Below are positions 41,500-50,788 of a stretch of DNA of 64,000 nt, piece by piece. Source of the DNA: Rhodospirillaceae bacterium SYSU D60007 (GTDB lineage: Bacteria > Pseudomonadota > Alphaproteobacteria > Reyranellales > Reyranellaceae); contig QOCQ01000009.1 of NCBI GenBank assembly GCA_003574685.1, positions 62,001-126,000 of the forward strand, read 5' to 3'. A program made the position numbers and the translations under genes. The notes beneath the pieces were generated by a model, which was given only the letters and a program-made list of their open reading frames with translations, made no database searches and was not told where the DNA came from. Position 1 is the stretch's first letter, and each line of letters opens with the position of its first letter.

Positions 41500-42609
41500 A
41501 TGACGACGATCAAACGCAGGAACTTTGCGAAGACGGCGGCGGTGGGCACCGCAGCCGCGGCGGCAACCACCGTCGTGGGCACGCCCGCCATCTCGCAGAA
41601 CCGCACGGAATGGCGCATGGTCACGAGCTGGCCGAAGCTGTTTCCGGGTGGCGGCACCCACGCCGAGCGCTTCGCCAAGCGCGTCGGGGAGGCGACGGAT
41701 GGGCGCCTCACCATCAAGGTTTTTGCCGCCGGCGAGCTGGTGCCGGCCTTCGAGGCGTTCGATGCGGTGCAGCGCGGCACCGCCGACTGCATGAGTTCGA
41801 CGCCGTACTACTATCAGAACAAGGCAAGGGTGCTCGCGCTCTTCACCACCGTGCCGTTCGGCATGACCAACTACGAGCAGGTCGCCTGGCTGCGCTTCGG
41901 CGGCGGCCAGGAGCTGTGGGACGAAATCTACGGCCGCTTCGGGCTCAAGGGCTTCCACGCCGGCTCGACCAGCGTGCAGATGGCGGGCTGGTTCAACAAG
42001 GAGATCAAGTCCGCGGCCGACATCAACGGGCTGAAAATGCGCATCCCCGGACTGGGTGGCGAGGCCTTGCGCAAGCTGGGTGCCACGATCGTGAACCTGC
42101 CTGTGGGCGAGATTTTCGGCGCCCTGCAGTCCGGCGCCATCGATGCCACGGAGTGGGTCGGCCCCTGGCAGGATCTCGCGGCGGGCTACTACAAGGTGGC
42201 CAAGCACTATTACTGGCCGGGCACGCATGAGCCCGCCACGCTCAACGAGATCTCGGTCAACAAGGCGAAGTTCGAGGCGCTGCCCAAGGACATCCAGCAG
42301 ATCTTCGCGGCCATCTGCGGCGATGAGCACGCCACGACGACGGCCGAGAACGACGCCAACAATGCCGGCGCGCTGGCCACACTCATCACCCAGCACAAGG
42401 TGCAGCTCAAGCGTCTGCCTGACGAGTTCATCAAGGCCTATGCCAAGGGCTGGAACGAGGTGCTGGCGGAGCTGCGCGAAAGCAGCGATGCGCTGGGCAA
42501 GAAGATCTTCGAGTCCTACTACAAGTTCCTGCGCGAGCAGATGTCCTGGACTCGCATCGGCATGCAGGAGTACCTCAACGCCCGCCTGACCGGTTTCAAG
42601 TTCGACTGA
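41500..42609 (+). CDS. TRAP transporter substrate-binding protein (DctP family)
   Basis: 369 residues; GAGGATG lies 5 bases before the ATG. Tat signal in residues 1-33 (KRRNFAKTAAVGTAAAAATT). The DctP fold of the type linked to keto-acid and aromatic-acid uptake is seen: MVTSWPKLFPGGGTHAERFA, GLKMRIPGLGGEALRKLGAT, EIFGALQSGAIDATEWVGPW. Binds a carboxylate in the periplasm. TRAP membrane subunits (DctQ, DctM) are absent from this window, so the binding protein must pair with a distant transporter or act alone. Confidence 0.93.
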   Translation: MTTIKRRNFAKTAAVGTAAAAATTVVGTPAISQNRTEWRMVTSWPKLFPGGGTHAERFAKRVGEATDGRLTIKVFAAGELVPAFEAFDAVQRGTADCMSSTPYYYQNKARVLALFTTVPFGMTNYEQVAWLRFGGGQELWDEIYGRFGLKGFHAGSTSVQMAGWFNKEIKSAADINGLKMRIPGLGGEALRKLGATIVNLPVGEIFGALQSGAIDATEWVGPWQDLAAGYYKVAKHYYWPGTHEPATLNEISVNKAKFEALPKDIQQIFAAICGDEHATTTAENDANNAGALATLITQHKVQLKRLPDEFIKAYAKGWNEVLAELRESSDALGKKIFESYYKFLREQMSWTRIGMQEYLNARLTGFKFD

Positions 42610-42620
42610 GGCTTTCTTAC

Positions 42621-42773
42621 CCTTCTCCCCGCGAAGGCGGGGAGAAGGTGCCCGAAGGGCGGATGAGGGGCTTCGCGGCCTCTCCTCATCGAACCATCGT
42701 GTGGGTTGCGGCGCCGCCAAGCCCCTCATCCGGCGCTTCGCGCCACCTTCTCCCCGCCTTCGCGGGGAGAAGG
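42621..42773. repeat. Palindromic dispersed repeat, family A copy 2
   Basis: CCTTCTCCCCGCGAAGGC at one end and CCTTCGCGGGGAGAAGG at the other, with GGATGAGGGGC / GCCCCTCATCC inside, as in copy 1. It separates the converging TRAP-binding and amn genes and could end both transcripts. Confidence 0.85.
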
Positions 42774-42780
42774 CGTAAAG

Positions 42781-44265
42781 CTACTGAAACGCCGTCTCCA
42801 GGAAGCTGCGCAGCTTGCGGGAGTGCAGGCGCTCGGGCGGCATGGCGCGCAGCTTCTCCAGCGCGCGGATGCCGATCTCCAGGTGCTGGTGCACCTGCCG
42901 ACGGTAAAAGGCGGTGGCCATGCCGGGCAGCTTCAGCTCGCCATGCAGCGGTTTGTCCGACACGCAGAGCAGCGTGCCGTAGGGGACGCGGAAGCGGAAA
43001 CCGTTGGCGGCAATGGTGGCTGACTCCATGTCGAGCGCAATCGCGCGCGACTGCGAGAAGCGGCGCACCGGCTCGCTGTGATCGCGCAGCTCCCAGTTGC
43101 GATTGTCGATGGTGGCCACGGTACCGGTGCGCATGATCTTTTTCAGCTCCCAGCCCGAGAGCCCCGTGACTTCCTCGACGGCGTCCTCCAGCGCCACTTG
43201 CACCTCGGCCAGCGGCGGCACGGGTACCCAGGTCGGCAGGTCGGCATCGAGCACATGGTCCTCGCGCACGTAGCCATGCGCCAGGACGTAGTCGCCGAGC
43301 TGCTGCGAGGTGCGCAAGCCGGCGCAATGGCCCAGCATCAGCCAGGCGTGCGGGCGCAGCACGGCGATATGGTCGGTGATGGTCTTGGCATTCGAAGGGC
43401 CGACGCCGATGTTGATCAGGGTGATGCCTGAATGGTCCGGCCGCACGAGGTGATAGGCCGGCATCTGCGGCTGGCGTTGCACCGGCTCGGCCGGATCGGG
43501 TGACTGCGCGCCGCTGCGGGTCACGAGATTGCCGGGCTCGATATAGGCAGTGTAGTCCTCGCTGCCGGACGCCATCAGGGCGCGGGCGCGTGCGGCGAAC
43601 TCGTCGACGTAGAACTGGTAGTTGGTAAACAGCACGAAATTCTGGAAGTGCTCCGGCAGCGTACCGGTGTAGTGCAGCAGGCGATGCAGCGAGAAATCGA
43701 CGCGCGGCGCGGTGAAGGGCGCCAGCGGCAGCGGTTCGTCGTCGCGCGGCGCGGCCGTGCCATTGACGATCGCGTCATCCATGATGGCGAGGTCCGGCAC
43801 GTCGAAGATGTCGCGCAAGGTACGTGGCAGGGCCTCGACCGTGCCTTCGACATAGGTGCCCTCATGGAAAGCGAAGTGCAGCGGGATCGGCACGTCGGAC
43901 TCGCCGACTTCGACGGAGATGCCGTGGTTGCGCATGATGAGGCCGATCTGCTCGCGCAGATAGGTATCGAACAGCTCCGGCCGCGATATCGTCGTCTGGT
44001 AGACGCCCGGTCCCGGCACGTAGCCATAGGCCAGCCGCGAGTCGACAGGGTCGTAGGTTCCGGTTGCGATGCGGATGGCGGGATAGCAGGCCCGCACCCG
44101 CCCTTGCGGCACCTGGCCCTGCAACAGCCGGTCGAAATGGTCGCGGATGAAGGCGGTGTTGCGCTGGTAGATCTCGGTCAGCCGCTGCACGACAGGGGCC
44201 ACCGCGTCGAACGACTGGAACACGAGCGGTGGGGCAGGTTGCAGCAGGGGGAGCGACTCGGCCAC
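42781..44265 (-). CDS. amn: AMP nucleosidase
   Basis: 494 residues, close to Escherichia coli Amn (484). Cleaves AMP to adenine and ribose 5-phosphate. N-terminal regulatory domain: ACYPAIRIATGTYDPVDSRL and YVPGPGVYQTTISRPELFDT; C-terminal phosphorylase-like domain: TLINIGVGPSNAKTITDHIA, LMLGHCAGLRTSQQLGDYVL and AIALDMESATIAANGFRFRV carry the catalytic region. Stands alone, divergent from the LysR gene at 44350. Confidence 0.96.
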   Translation of the reverse strand: MAESLPLLQPAPPLVFQSFDAVAPVVQRLTEIYQRNTAFIRDHFDRLLQGQVPQGRVRACYPAIRIATGTYDPVDSRLAYGYVPGPGVYQTTISRPELFDTYLREQIGLIMRNHGISVEVGESDVPIPLHFAFHEGTYVEGTVEALPRTLRDIFDVPDLAIMDDAIVNGTAAPRDDEPLPLAPFTAPRVDFSLHRLLHYTGTLPEHFQNFVLFTNYQFYVDEFAARARALMASGSEDYTAYIEPGNLVTRSGAQSPDPAEPVQRQPQMPAYHLVRPDHSGITLINIGVGPSNAKTITDHIAVLRPHAWLMLGHCAGLRTSQQLGDYVLAHGYVREDHVLDADLPTWVPVPPLAEVQVALEDAVEEVTGLSGWELKKIMRTGTVATIDNRNWELRDHSEPVRRFSQSRAIALDMESATIAANGFRFRVPYGTLLCVSDKPLHGELKLPGMATAFYRRQVHQHLEIGIRALEKLRAMPPERLHSRKLRSFLETAFQ

Positions 44266-44349
44266 GAAAGCGCCTTCCGGCAGTTTTGCCTACAGCTATC
44301 ATCGATCGGCGCGGCCCAGCAATGCGTATGAGGCCCATGAACTCCCGGA

Positions 44350-45258
44350 ATGCCCATGATCGATCTTCGGCTGTTGCAGCAATTTATCGCCGTCGCAGAG
44401 GAACTGCATTTCCACCGCGCAGCGCAGCGTCTGAACATGGCTCAACCGCCGCTCAGCCAGGCCATCCGCAGGCTTGAGAGCGAACTGGGCACCAGGCTGT
44501 TCGAGCGCAGCAGTCGCCTGGTGAAGCTGACGCCGGCCGGCACGGCGTTGCTGGAGGCGGCGCAGCGAACCCTGACCACGCTCTCGGAGGGTATTTCACA
44601 GACACAGCAGGTGGCGGCGGGCCTGCAGGGCCATCTTGCCGTGAGCTTTCTCGATATGTCCCTGGCCGACCGGCTGCCCGGCATTCTTCGCCGCTTCCGC
44701 GCGGCCTATCCGGGCGTCGCCCTGCGGCTGCAGGAGGGCACGACGGCGGAGCAGGTCGAGGCGATTCTGGCCGGCAGCATGGATGTGGGATTCATGCGTC
44801 GCCCCGGCGTTGCCGTCGGCAATCTCGCCATGGAGCGGGTGGCCCGCGAGCCTGTGCGTGTTGCCCTGCCCAGGCAGCATCCGCTGGCGCGCCGTACGAC
44901 GGTCCGGCTGGCCGATCTCGCGACAACACCGTTCGTCGCCACGCCGCGCGAGAAGGGTGCGGGCTTCCATGATCAGATGCTGGGGCTTTGCCGGGCCGCC
45001 GGATTCTCGCCGGTCGTAGCGCAGCAGGCGCGCCAGATGCAGACGGTGGTGAGTCTTGTGGCAGCCGGTTTCGGTGTAGCCCTTGTGCCGGGATCAGTGG
45101 CCGTGGCGCGGCGGCCCGGCGTGGTCTTCAGGGCCCTGCGCGTGGATGCCCCCGATGAGATGCGGCACCTCGATCTGATGATGGCGTGGGATTCCCGCCG
45201 GACCTCGGCGGTGCGGGATCGTTTCGTGGAAACCGTCCGCAAGATGAAGCTATCGTGA
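44350..45258 (+). CDS. LysR-family transcriptional regulator
   Basis: 302 residues. Residues 3-60 are the helix-turn-helix domain (IDLRLLQQFIAVAEELHFHR, MAQPPLSQAIRRLESELG). The effector domain from about 92 has the layout of the BenM/CatM/CbnR branch, which respond to aromatic breakdown products (LAVSFLDMSLADRLPGILRR). The start could be 44350 or the second Met at 44356. It is followed 102 bases later by an alpha/beta hydrolase and an SDR gene on the same strand, and is divergent from amn, so any of these may be targets. Confidence 0.93.
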   Translation: MPMIDLRLLQQFIAVAEELHFHRAAQRLNMAQPPLSQAIRRLESELGTRLFERSSRLVKLTPAGTALLEAAQRTLTTLSEGISQTQQVAAGLQGHLAVSFLDMSLADRLPGILRRFRAAYPGVALRLQEGTTAEQVEAILAGSMDVGFMRRPGVAVGNLAMERVAREPVRVALPRQHPLARRTTVRLADLATTPFVATPREKGAGFHDQMLGLCRAAGFSPVVAQQARQMQTVVSLVAAGFGVALVPGSVAVARRPGVVFRALRVDAPDEMRHLDLMMAWDSRRTSAVRDRFVETVRKMKLS

Positions 45259-45360
45259 TCGATAGGTGAAGAATATCAATCAGCCACAAAAGATATATTT
45301 AACAACATGCGACTCCGTGACGACATTGCATCCAGCGTCCTGGTGCTGGAGGAGTTGCCG

Positions 45361-46440
45361 ATGACTTGTGCTGTTTCCCGCCGCGGGGCGTTGGGCTTGG
45401 CGGCAGCGGCGCTGGCGTCAAGCCGTCAGTCTGCGGTGCGGGCGGAGGCGACGATGCGCGAGGATCTGTTCGTTCGAACGAAAGACGGTTACGACATCTG
45501 GATGCGGGCAGTGCCGGCTGCCGCGGACGCCTCACGCGTGCCGGTGGTGCTGGTGCACGGTGCGCGCGTACCGGGCATAGGCTCCTTCGATCTGCCCGTG
45601 CCCGGCGGTTCGCTTGCGGCCGATCTCGTCGCCGTCGGCCATCCGGTCTACATCATGGATGCGCGCGGCTATGGCCGCTCGACGCGGCCTGCCGCCATGG
45701 ACGCGCCGCCTGATACAGCCGCGCCGCTGGTGCGTGCCTGGGCCGTGATGCGCGATCTCGATGCTGTGACGGCAATGGTATCCCAGCGCCACAGTACGGC
45801 ACGCCCCGCATTGCTGGGCTGGGCAACCGGCGCGATGTGGTGCGGCATGTTCGCGGCGCTGAACCCGGACCGCATCAGCCACCTCGTGTACTACAACGGT
45901 CTTTACGGTGGTTCATCGGAGCACCGGATGCTGGGCCACGGAACTGCGAACGAAGATCCCCAACGCGCTGGTCGCTTCAACCGTCGCGGCGCCGGGGCGT
46001 GGCGCCTGAGCACGGGGGCCGACCTGCTGCGCGGCTGGGATGGCGCCATACCTTTCGAGGACAAGACGAAGTGGCGTGACCCGCGCCTGGCCGAAGCCTA
46101 TGTGCAGGCGGCGCTGGCCAGCGATCCGACATCGGCCACGCACGATCCGCCGGCGCTGCGTTCTCCCAGCGGCGCGCTCGAGGACAGCTTTTGCCAGGCG
46201 ACGGGCCGGCAGCTTTTCGATGCGGCCTCGATCGCGGCGCGCGTGCTGGTGCTGCGTTCGGCGCGCGATTTCTGGAGCCGGCCGGAGGATGCCGAGACGC
46301 TGGTCCGTCACCTTGACCGCGCGACTGCCGTCGAGCTGGTGACGATCCCGGAGGCCACCCACTTCGCGCATCTCGACCGGCCCGAGCACGGCCGGGCGCA
46401 ATTCCTTCGCGAGGTTTCGGCTTTCCTCGCTGTGCCATGA
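45361..46440 (+). CDS. Alpha/beta-hydrolase-fold protein lacking the nucleophile
   Basis: 359 residues from the ATG at 45361 (GGAGGAG about 8 bases upstream). A probable Tat signal, SRRGALGLAAAALASS, opens the protein. The fold is clear: VPVVLVHGARVPGIGSFD (oxyanion loop), YIMDARGYGRSTRP, a nucleophile elbow LLGWATGAMWCGMFAAL and the His loop IPEATHFAHLDRPEH. In the elbow GxSxG reads G153-W-A155-T-G157, so Ala replaces the catalytic Ser. It may bind rather than cleave, or use another residue. Closest relatives would be hydrolases of esters or dienelactone-type compounds. Confidence 0.82.
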   Translation: MTCAVSRRGALGLAAAALASSRQSAVRAEATMREDLFVRTKDGYDIWMRAVPAAADASRVPVVLVHGARVPGIGSFDLPVPGGSLAADLVAVGHPVYIMDARGYGRSTRPAAMDAPPDTAAPLVRAWAVMRDLDAVTAMVSQRHSTARPALLGWATGAMWCGMFAALNPDRISHLVYYNGLYGGSSEHRMLGHGTANEDPQRAGRFNRRGAGAWRLSTGADLLRGWDGAIPFEDKTKWRDPRLAEAYVQAALASDPTSATHDPPALRSPSGALEDSFCQATGRQLFDAASIAARVLVLRSARDFWSRPEDAETLVRHLDRATAVELVTIPEATHFAHLDRPEHGRAQFLREVSAFLAVP

Positions 46441-46476
46441 TATCCCTGCACGAAGGGACATGCGCAGGAGGAACGA

Positions 46477-47301
46477 ATGGGCCGGCTTGACGGGCGTGTT
46501 GCTTTGGTCACTGGCGCTGGCAGAGGCATCGGTGCCAGCCTGGCGCGGCAGTTGGCGGCGGAAGGCGCGCGGCTGGTGGTGAACGATCTTGACGCAGGGC
46601 CGACACAGGAAACCGTAGAGGCGATTCTCAGCTCAGGTGGCGAGGCCGTCGCCTGCGCGGGAAGCGTCACCACCCCGGATTTCCCGCAGCGCTTCATCGG
46701 TACGGCGCTAGAGTCGTTCGGCGGCCTGCACATCATCGTGAACAATGCCGGCTATATCTGGAACGCGCCGCTGCACCGCATCGCCGACGAGCAATGGGAC
46801 GCGATCCAGGACGTCCATCTGAAGGCGCCCTTCCGGATTCTGCGCGAGGCCTTCAAGCACATCAGCACCGCGGCCGAAGCCGAGGCGCAGGCTGGCACGC
46901 GCATTCAGCGCAAGGTGGTGAACATCTCCTCCGTCTCGGGTACGCGCGGCGCGGCGGGGCAGGCCAACTATGCCGCGGCCAAGGCGGGTCTGGTGGGGCT
47001 GACCAAAACGCTGGCGCGCGAGTGGGGGCGCTACAACGTCAATGTCAATTGCGTCGCGTTCGGGTTCATCGAAACGCGGCTGACGCAGGAGATCCGCGGC
47101 GAGACGACAATCGACATCGAGGGCCGCAAGCACCGGGTCGGTCTGCTGGCGCAGGGACGCGCGGCCACGGTGGCGCAAATCCCGCTGGGCCGGCCCGGCA
47201 CGCCCGACGAAGCGGCCGGCGGCGTGCTGCTGCTCTGCCTTCCCGAGGCCGACTACATCACCGGCCAGGTGCTCGAGGTCAGCGGCGGCCTCACGATGTA
47301 A
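46477..47301 (+). CDS. Short-chain dehydrogenase/reductase (FabG-like)
   Basis: 274 residues, GGAGG before the ATG. NAD(P)-binding TGAGRGIG at residues about 12-19, NNAG, catalytic Ser in NISSVSG and Tyr-x-x-x-Lys in NYAAAKAG, then the C-terminal ITGQVLEVSGG. An insertion around residues 115-145 (STAAEAEAQAGTRIQRK) and an extended loop near 205-235 set it apart from housekeeping FabG. Follows the hydrolase-like gene by 36 bases and is probably co-transcribed. Confidence 0.93.
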   Translation: MGRLDGRVALVTGAGRGIGASLARQLAAEGARLVVNDLDAGPTQETVEAILSSGGEAVACAGSVTTPDFPQRFIGTALESFGGLHIIVNNAGYIWNAPLHRIADEQWDAIQDVHLKAPFRILREAFKHISTAAEAEAQAGTRIQRKVVNISSVSGTRGAAGQANYAAAKAGLVGLTKTLAREWGRYNVNVNCVAFGFIETRLTQEIRGETTIDIEGRKHRVGLLAQGRAATVAQIPLGRPGTPDEAAGGVLLLCLPEADYITGQVLEVSGGLTM

Positions 47302-47342
47302 GCAGGCCGGTATCTCTCAAAGGAGGGCGACCATGCCCAAAT

Positions 47343-47420
47343 GCTTCATGGTGAGCCTGTCGAACCATGAAGCGGCCGGCGTTACGATGCCTTCATGGTT
47401 CGACAAGCTCACCATGAAGG
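47343..47420. repeat. Palindromic dispersed repeat, family B copy 3
   Basis: GCTTCATGGTGAGCCTGTCG and the mirror GGTTCGACAAGCTCACCATG around about 20 bases. Lies between the converging SDR and IclR genes. Confidence 0.85.
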
Positions 47421-47451
47421 CAGTCCTTGACACCGCCGGCGCTCGCAATTG

Positions 47452-48375
47452 TCAGGCGCGCACGAGCTGGCGGTGGCCGGTGGGCGCGGAGGCGCGGCCG
47501 GCAAGGCCGTTGCGCACTTCACGCGCCATGCGCACCAGGCGCGGACCCCATTCCTGTTCCAGCCGCTCGCGCGAGACCTGGTAGATTGGTGCCGAGACAC
47601 CGAAGCTGTAGAAGGTTTCGCCGTCGGGGCTGCGCAGCGGTGCGCCGACGCCGCACAGCTCCGGCACCCAGTCCGCCCATGACAGGCAGAAGCCGCGCTC
47701 GGCGATCTCCTTTTCGGCGCGGTCGATGCCGGCCTTGGTCTTGGTCCAGTCATCGCGCCAGCGGCGGCGGATCGAATCCATCAGCCGGCTCTTCTCCGGC
47801 TCGGGCAGCACCGCGAGATAGGCCCGGCCCATGGCCGTCGAGGCGATCGGCATGCGTGAGCCGACATCATAGGTAATGCCGATGGCCGACGGGCCACGAT
47901 GCGACTCCAGCCAGATCATCGAATGCCGGTCGCGACCGCCCAGTGCCACGGAGCAGTTCAGGGCCTGCGCCATCTGCTGCATCGGGCCGCGCGCCACGTG
48001 GCGCACATCCATGTTGGCGAGCGAGGCATAGCCCAGCGCCAGCACGGACGGCCCCAGCTCGTACTTCCGGAAGCGGCGCATGTAAACCAGGTAGCCCAGC
48101 TCAGTCAGCGTATGGGTGAGCCGCGCCACGGTCGGTTTGGGCAGACCGGTGCGCGCCGCGATCTCCTGGTTCCCCAGCATGCCGTCACCCGCGTGAAAGG
48201 CGCGCAGAATGTCGAGGCCCCGCGCCAGGGCAGTGACGAACTGGCGATCCTTGCTGCCATCCTCTTCGAGGGCGGGGGTGTGGGCGGCAGGCGCGAAGGC
48301 CTTGTTGGAACGCACGGCAGCAACAGGCGGGACCGAAACGGAAGGACGGCGGGTACCGACGATCGACTGGCTCAT
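47452..48375 (-). CDS. IclR-family transcriptional regulator
   Basis: 307 residues from the ATG at 48375 (TAGGAAA upstream). A variable N-terminal tail of about 45 residues precedes the helix-turn-helix (LARGLDILRAFHAGDGMLGN, EIAARTGLPKPTVARLTHTL). The effector domain follows with MPIASTAMGRAYLAVLPEPE and GVGAPLRSPDGETFYSFGVS, the IclR hallmarks. The family controls catabolic genes for aromatic or short-chain acids. Targets unknown; a palindrome is seen 107 bases upstream. Confidence 0.94.
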   Translation of the reverse strand: MSQSIVGTRRPSVSVPPVAAVRSNKAFAPAAHTPALEEDGSKDRQFVTALARGLDILRAFHAGDGMLGNQEIAARTGLPKPTVARLTHTLTELGYLVYMRRFRKYELGPSVLALGYASLANMDVRHVARGPMQQMAQALNCSVALGGRDRHSMIWLESHRGPSAIGITYDVGSRMPIASTAMGRAYLAVLPEPEKSRLMDSIRRRWRDDWTKTKAGIDRAEKEIAERGFCLSWADWVPELCGVGAPLRSPDGETFYSFGVSAPIYQVSRERLEQEWGPRLVRMAREVRNGLAGRASAPTGHRQLVRA

Positions 48376-48481
48376 GGGGTTTCCTACGGAACGTTGTTTC
48401 GCGAAGCGGGGGCTATCTGCCACGCACCATGCGGCAGCGCAACATGACAAGAACAACTTTCAGCTATGCAGAAGCGCGGCA

Positions 48482-48500
48482 TGAGTAATTTAATTGCTCA
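48482..48500. promoter_or_regulatory. Palindromic AT-rich site between iclR-type gene and the HDAC-like gene
   Basis: TGAGTAATTTAATTGCTCA, 19 bases with one mismatch, in an otherwise GC-rich spacer of 268 bases (48376-48643). Its symmetry and place fit an IclR-type operator, but there is no direct link. Confidence 0.4.
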
Positions 48501-48643
48501 CTCATAAGGGGCCATCCGGAAGCGCTGCTGGGTTGCGTGCGTCCGCGCCCGGTGACGAGATGCTTTCCTTCCCGGGGCGCGCTCGTTAAGAGCAGGAAAA
48601 CCGGCGCCGCCAACGCATGCGGTGCGTTGCGGGGAAACGAGCC

Positions 48644-49570
48644 ATGACGACGCTGCTTTACACGCATCCCGCCTGCCTTGGGCACGACACCGGTCCGGGT
48701 CACCCCGAGCGGCCGGCGCGCTTGCAGGCCATTCTCGCCGCGCTGGAGGGGCCGGAGTTCGCTGCGTTGCAGCGTCGGGAAGCGCCGCTGGCCACGCCCG
48801 AGGACCTGATGCTGGCGCACCCGGCCCGGCATGTGACGGCTGTCCTGGAGATGATCCCCTCGGACGGCATTTCGATGCTGGACGGCGATACGCTTGTGTC
48901 ACCGGGCAGCCGGGAGGCGGCACTGCGGGCGGCCGGTGCCGTGGTTGCCGCCGTCGATGACGTGATCGCCGGCGTCGCCGCCAATGCCTTCTGTGCAGTG
49001 CGTCCGCCGGGCCATCACGCCGAGCCGGACCGCGCCATGGGCTTCTGCCTGTTCAACAACGTGGTGGTGGGCGCGCGCCGGGCGCAGCGCACGCACGGCC
49101 TGCGGCGGATCGCCATCATCGATTTCGACGTGCATCACGGCAACGGCACGGAAACGCAGGCGCTGGCCGACGGCACGCTGTTCTATGCCTCGACGCACCA
49201 GAGCCCGCTTTATCCCGGAACCGGCATGGGCAACGATCCGCGCCACCCTAACGTTGTCAACGCGCCGTTGCCGCCGCGCGCCGGATCGGATGAATTCAGG
49301 TGGGTGATGAGTTCGGAGGTTCTGCCGCGGCTGCGTGCCTTCAGGCCGGAGCTGGTGATCGTTTCGGCTGGCTTCGATGCGCATCGCGACGATCCGCTGG
49401 CGGAGTTGCGCCTGACCGAGGCCGACTATGCATGGGCAACCGAAGAGCTGCTGGCCGTCGCGCGCGATTGCGCACAGGGACGACTCGTCTCGGCACTGGA
49501 AGGCGGCTACAACCTTGCGGCGCTGGCCCGTTCGGCGGCGGCGCACGTGAAGGCGCTGATGGCCGCCTGA
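48644..49570 (+). CDS. Histone-deacetylase-family (acetylpolyamine-type) hydrolase
   Basis: 308 residues. Zinc deacetylase fold: GHPERPARLQAILAAL at the start, RPPGHHAEPDRAMGFC with the double His, IIDFDVHHGNGTETQAL with the Asp-x-His zinc ligands, and GFDAHRDDPLAELRLTEADY holding the third Asp. Bacterial members deacetylate small acetylated amines or proteins. Alphaproteobacteria often carry it directly before xseB, ispA and dxs, as here; the xseB gene follows by 19 bases. Confidence 0.93.
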   Translation: MTTLLYTHPACLGHDTGPGHPERPARLQAILAALEGPEFAALQRREAPLATPEDLMLAHPARHVTAVLEMIPSDGISMLDGDTLVSPGSREAALRAAGAVVAAVDDVIAGVAANAFCAVRPPGHHAEPDRAMGFCLFNNVVVGARRAQRTHGLRRIAIIDFDVHHGNGTETQALADGTLFYASTHQSPLYPGTGMGNDPRHPNVVNAPLPPRAGSDEFRWVMSSEVLPRLRAFRPELVIVSAGFDAHRDDPLAELRLTEADYAWATEELLAVARDCAQGRLVSALEGGYNLAALARSAAAHVKALMAA

Positions 49571-49589
49571 GTTCGAGGAAGGAAAGCGC

Positions 49590-49847
49590 ATGGCCGACAC
49601 CAAGAATGCAGCGGCAGCGGACGTCGCCACCCTGTCGTTCGAAGATGCGCTGCGCGAGCTGGAAGGCATCGTGCAGGACCTCGAACGCGGCCAGGTGAAG
49701 CTCGACGAGGCCATCGCCCGCTATGAACGCGGCGCCCTGCTGAAACGGCATTGCGAAGCCAAGCTGGCCGAGGCCAAGGCCAAGGTGGAGAAGATCGTAC
49801 TCAGCGCCAATGGCGTGGTAACGACCGAGAACGCCGGTCTGGGCTGA
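49590..49847 (+). CDS. xseB: Exodeoxyribonuclease VII small subunit
   Basis: 85 residues. LSFEDALRELEGIVQDLERG, QVKLDEAIARYERGALLKRH and CEAKLAEAKAKVEKI match the XseB two-helix fold that binds several copies around XseA. GGAAGGAAAG precedes the start. XseA is encoded elsewhere. Confidence 0.97.
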   Translation: MADTKNAAAADVATLSFEDALRELEGIVQDLERGQVKLDEAIARYERGALLKRHCEAKLAEAKAKVEKIVLSANGVVTTENAGLG

Positions 49848-49868
49848 AGCGGCACCGCCGAGCAGCCC

Positions 49869-50771
49869 ATGCCATTGTCGGGACAGTCCGATTTCCGTTC
49901 AGCGATCGACTTCACCGCGCTGGCGGTGGAGCGCACGATGGACCGTCTGTTGCCGAAGGGCAGCGATCCGGAAGCAAGGCTCTTCGAAGCCATGCGCTAT
50001 TCCGTGCTGGGCGGCGGCAAGCGCCTGCGCGCCTTCTTCGTGATGGCAAGTTCGACACTGTTTGGCGTTGCCTCGCAGGCGGCCTTGCGCGTCGCGTCGG
50101 CCGTCGAGTTTGTCCATGCCTATTCGCTGATCCATGACGATCTGCCGGCCATGGACGATGATGATTTTCGCCGCGGCCAGCCGAGCTGCCACAAGCGCTT
50201 CGACGAGGCGACCGCCATCCTGGCGGGCGATGCGCTGCAGGCGCTGGCCTTCGAGGTGCTGGCGCATGAGGACACGCATGGCGATCCGGCCGTGCGCACG
50301 CAGCTCGTGGCGGGGCTGGCGCAGGCGGTCGGCCCGCACGGCATGGTGGCGGGCCAGATGGTCGACATGGACACAGAAGGCAAAGCCCTGTCGATGGGAC
50401 AGATCACGCGCCTGCAGCGGCTGAAGACGGGCGCGCTGATTTCCTTCGCCTGCAGCGCGGGCGCCATCCTCGCCAAGGCCTCCGAGCCGGCGCGGCATGC
50501 GCTGATCGCCTACGCCCATGATGTGGGGCTGGCGTTCCAGATCGCCGACGATCTGCTTGACGTCGAGGGCCGGCGCGAGGACACCGGCAAGACGCCGGGC
50601 AAGGATGCCGCCGCCGGCAAGGCCACTTTCGTCTCGCTGCTGGGGCGCGAGCGGGCGCGCGACCAGGCGTCGCTCCTGGCCGACCAGGCCGGCCGCCATC
50701 TTGACATGTTCGGCAACAAGGCCGAACTGCTGAGGCAAGCGGCGCGTTATGTCGTCGATCGCCGGGCCTGA
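49869..50771 (+). CDS. ispA: Farnesyl/geranyl diphosphate synthase (polyprenyl synthetase)
   Basis: 300 residues. First Asp-rich motif DDLPAMD at 90-96, second DDLLD near 226, GGGKRLR at 48-54 for IPP binding, and [19 protein letters not shown] as in bacterial IspA. Builds farnesyl diphosphate from IPP and DMAPP. Sits 21 bases after xseB and 17 bases before dxs. Confidence 0.96.
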   Translation: MPLSGQSDFRSAIDFTALAVERTMDRLLPKGSDPEARLFEAMRYSVLGGGKRLRAFFVMASSTLFGVASQAALRVASAVEFVHAYSLIHDDLPAMDDDDFRRGQPSCHKRFDEATAILAGDALQALAFEVLAHEDTHGDPAVRTQLVAGLAQAVGPHGMVAGQMVDMDTEGKALSMGQITRLQRLKTGALISFACSAGAILAKASEPARHALIAYAHDVGLAFQIADDLLDVEGRREDTGKTPGKDAAAGKATFVSLLGRERARDQASLLADQAGRHLDMFGNKAELLRQAARYVVDRRA

Positions 50772-50788
50772 CCGGCGCAAGAGGGAGC

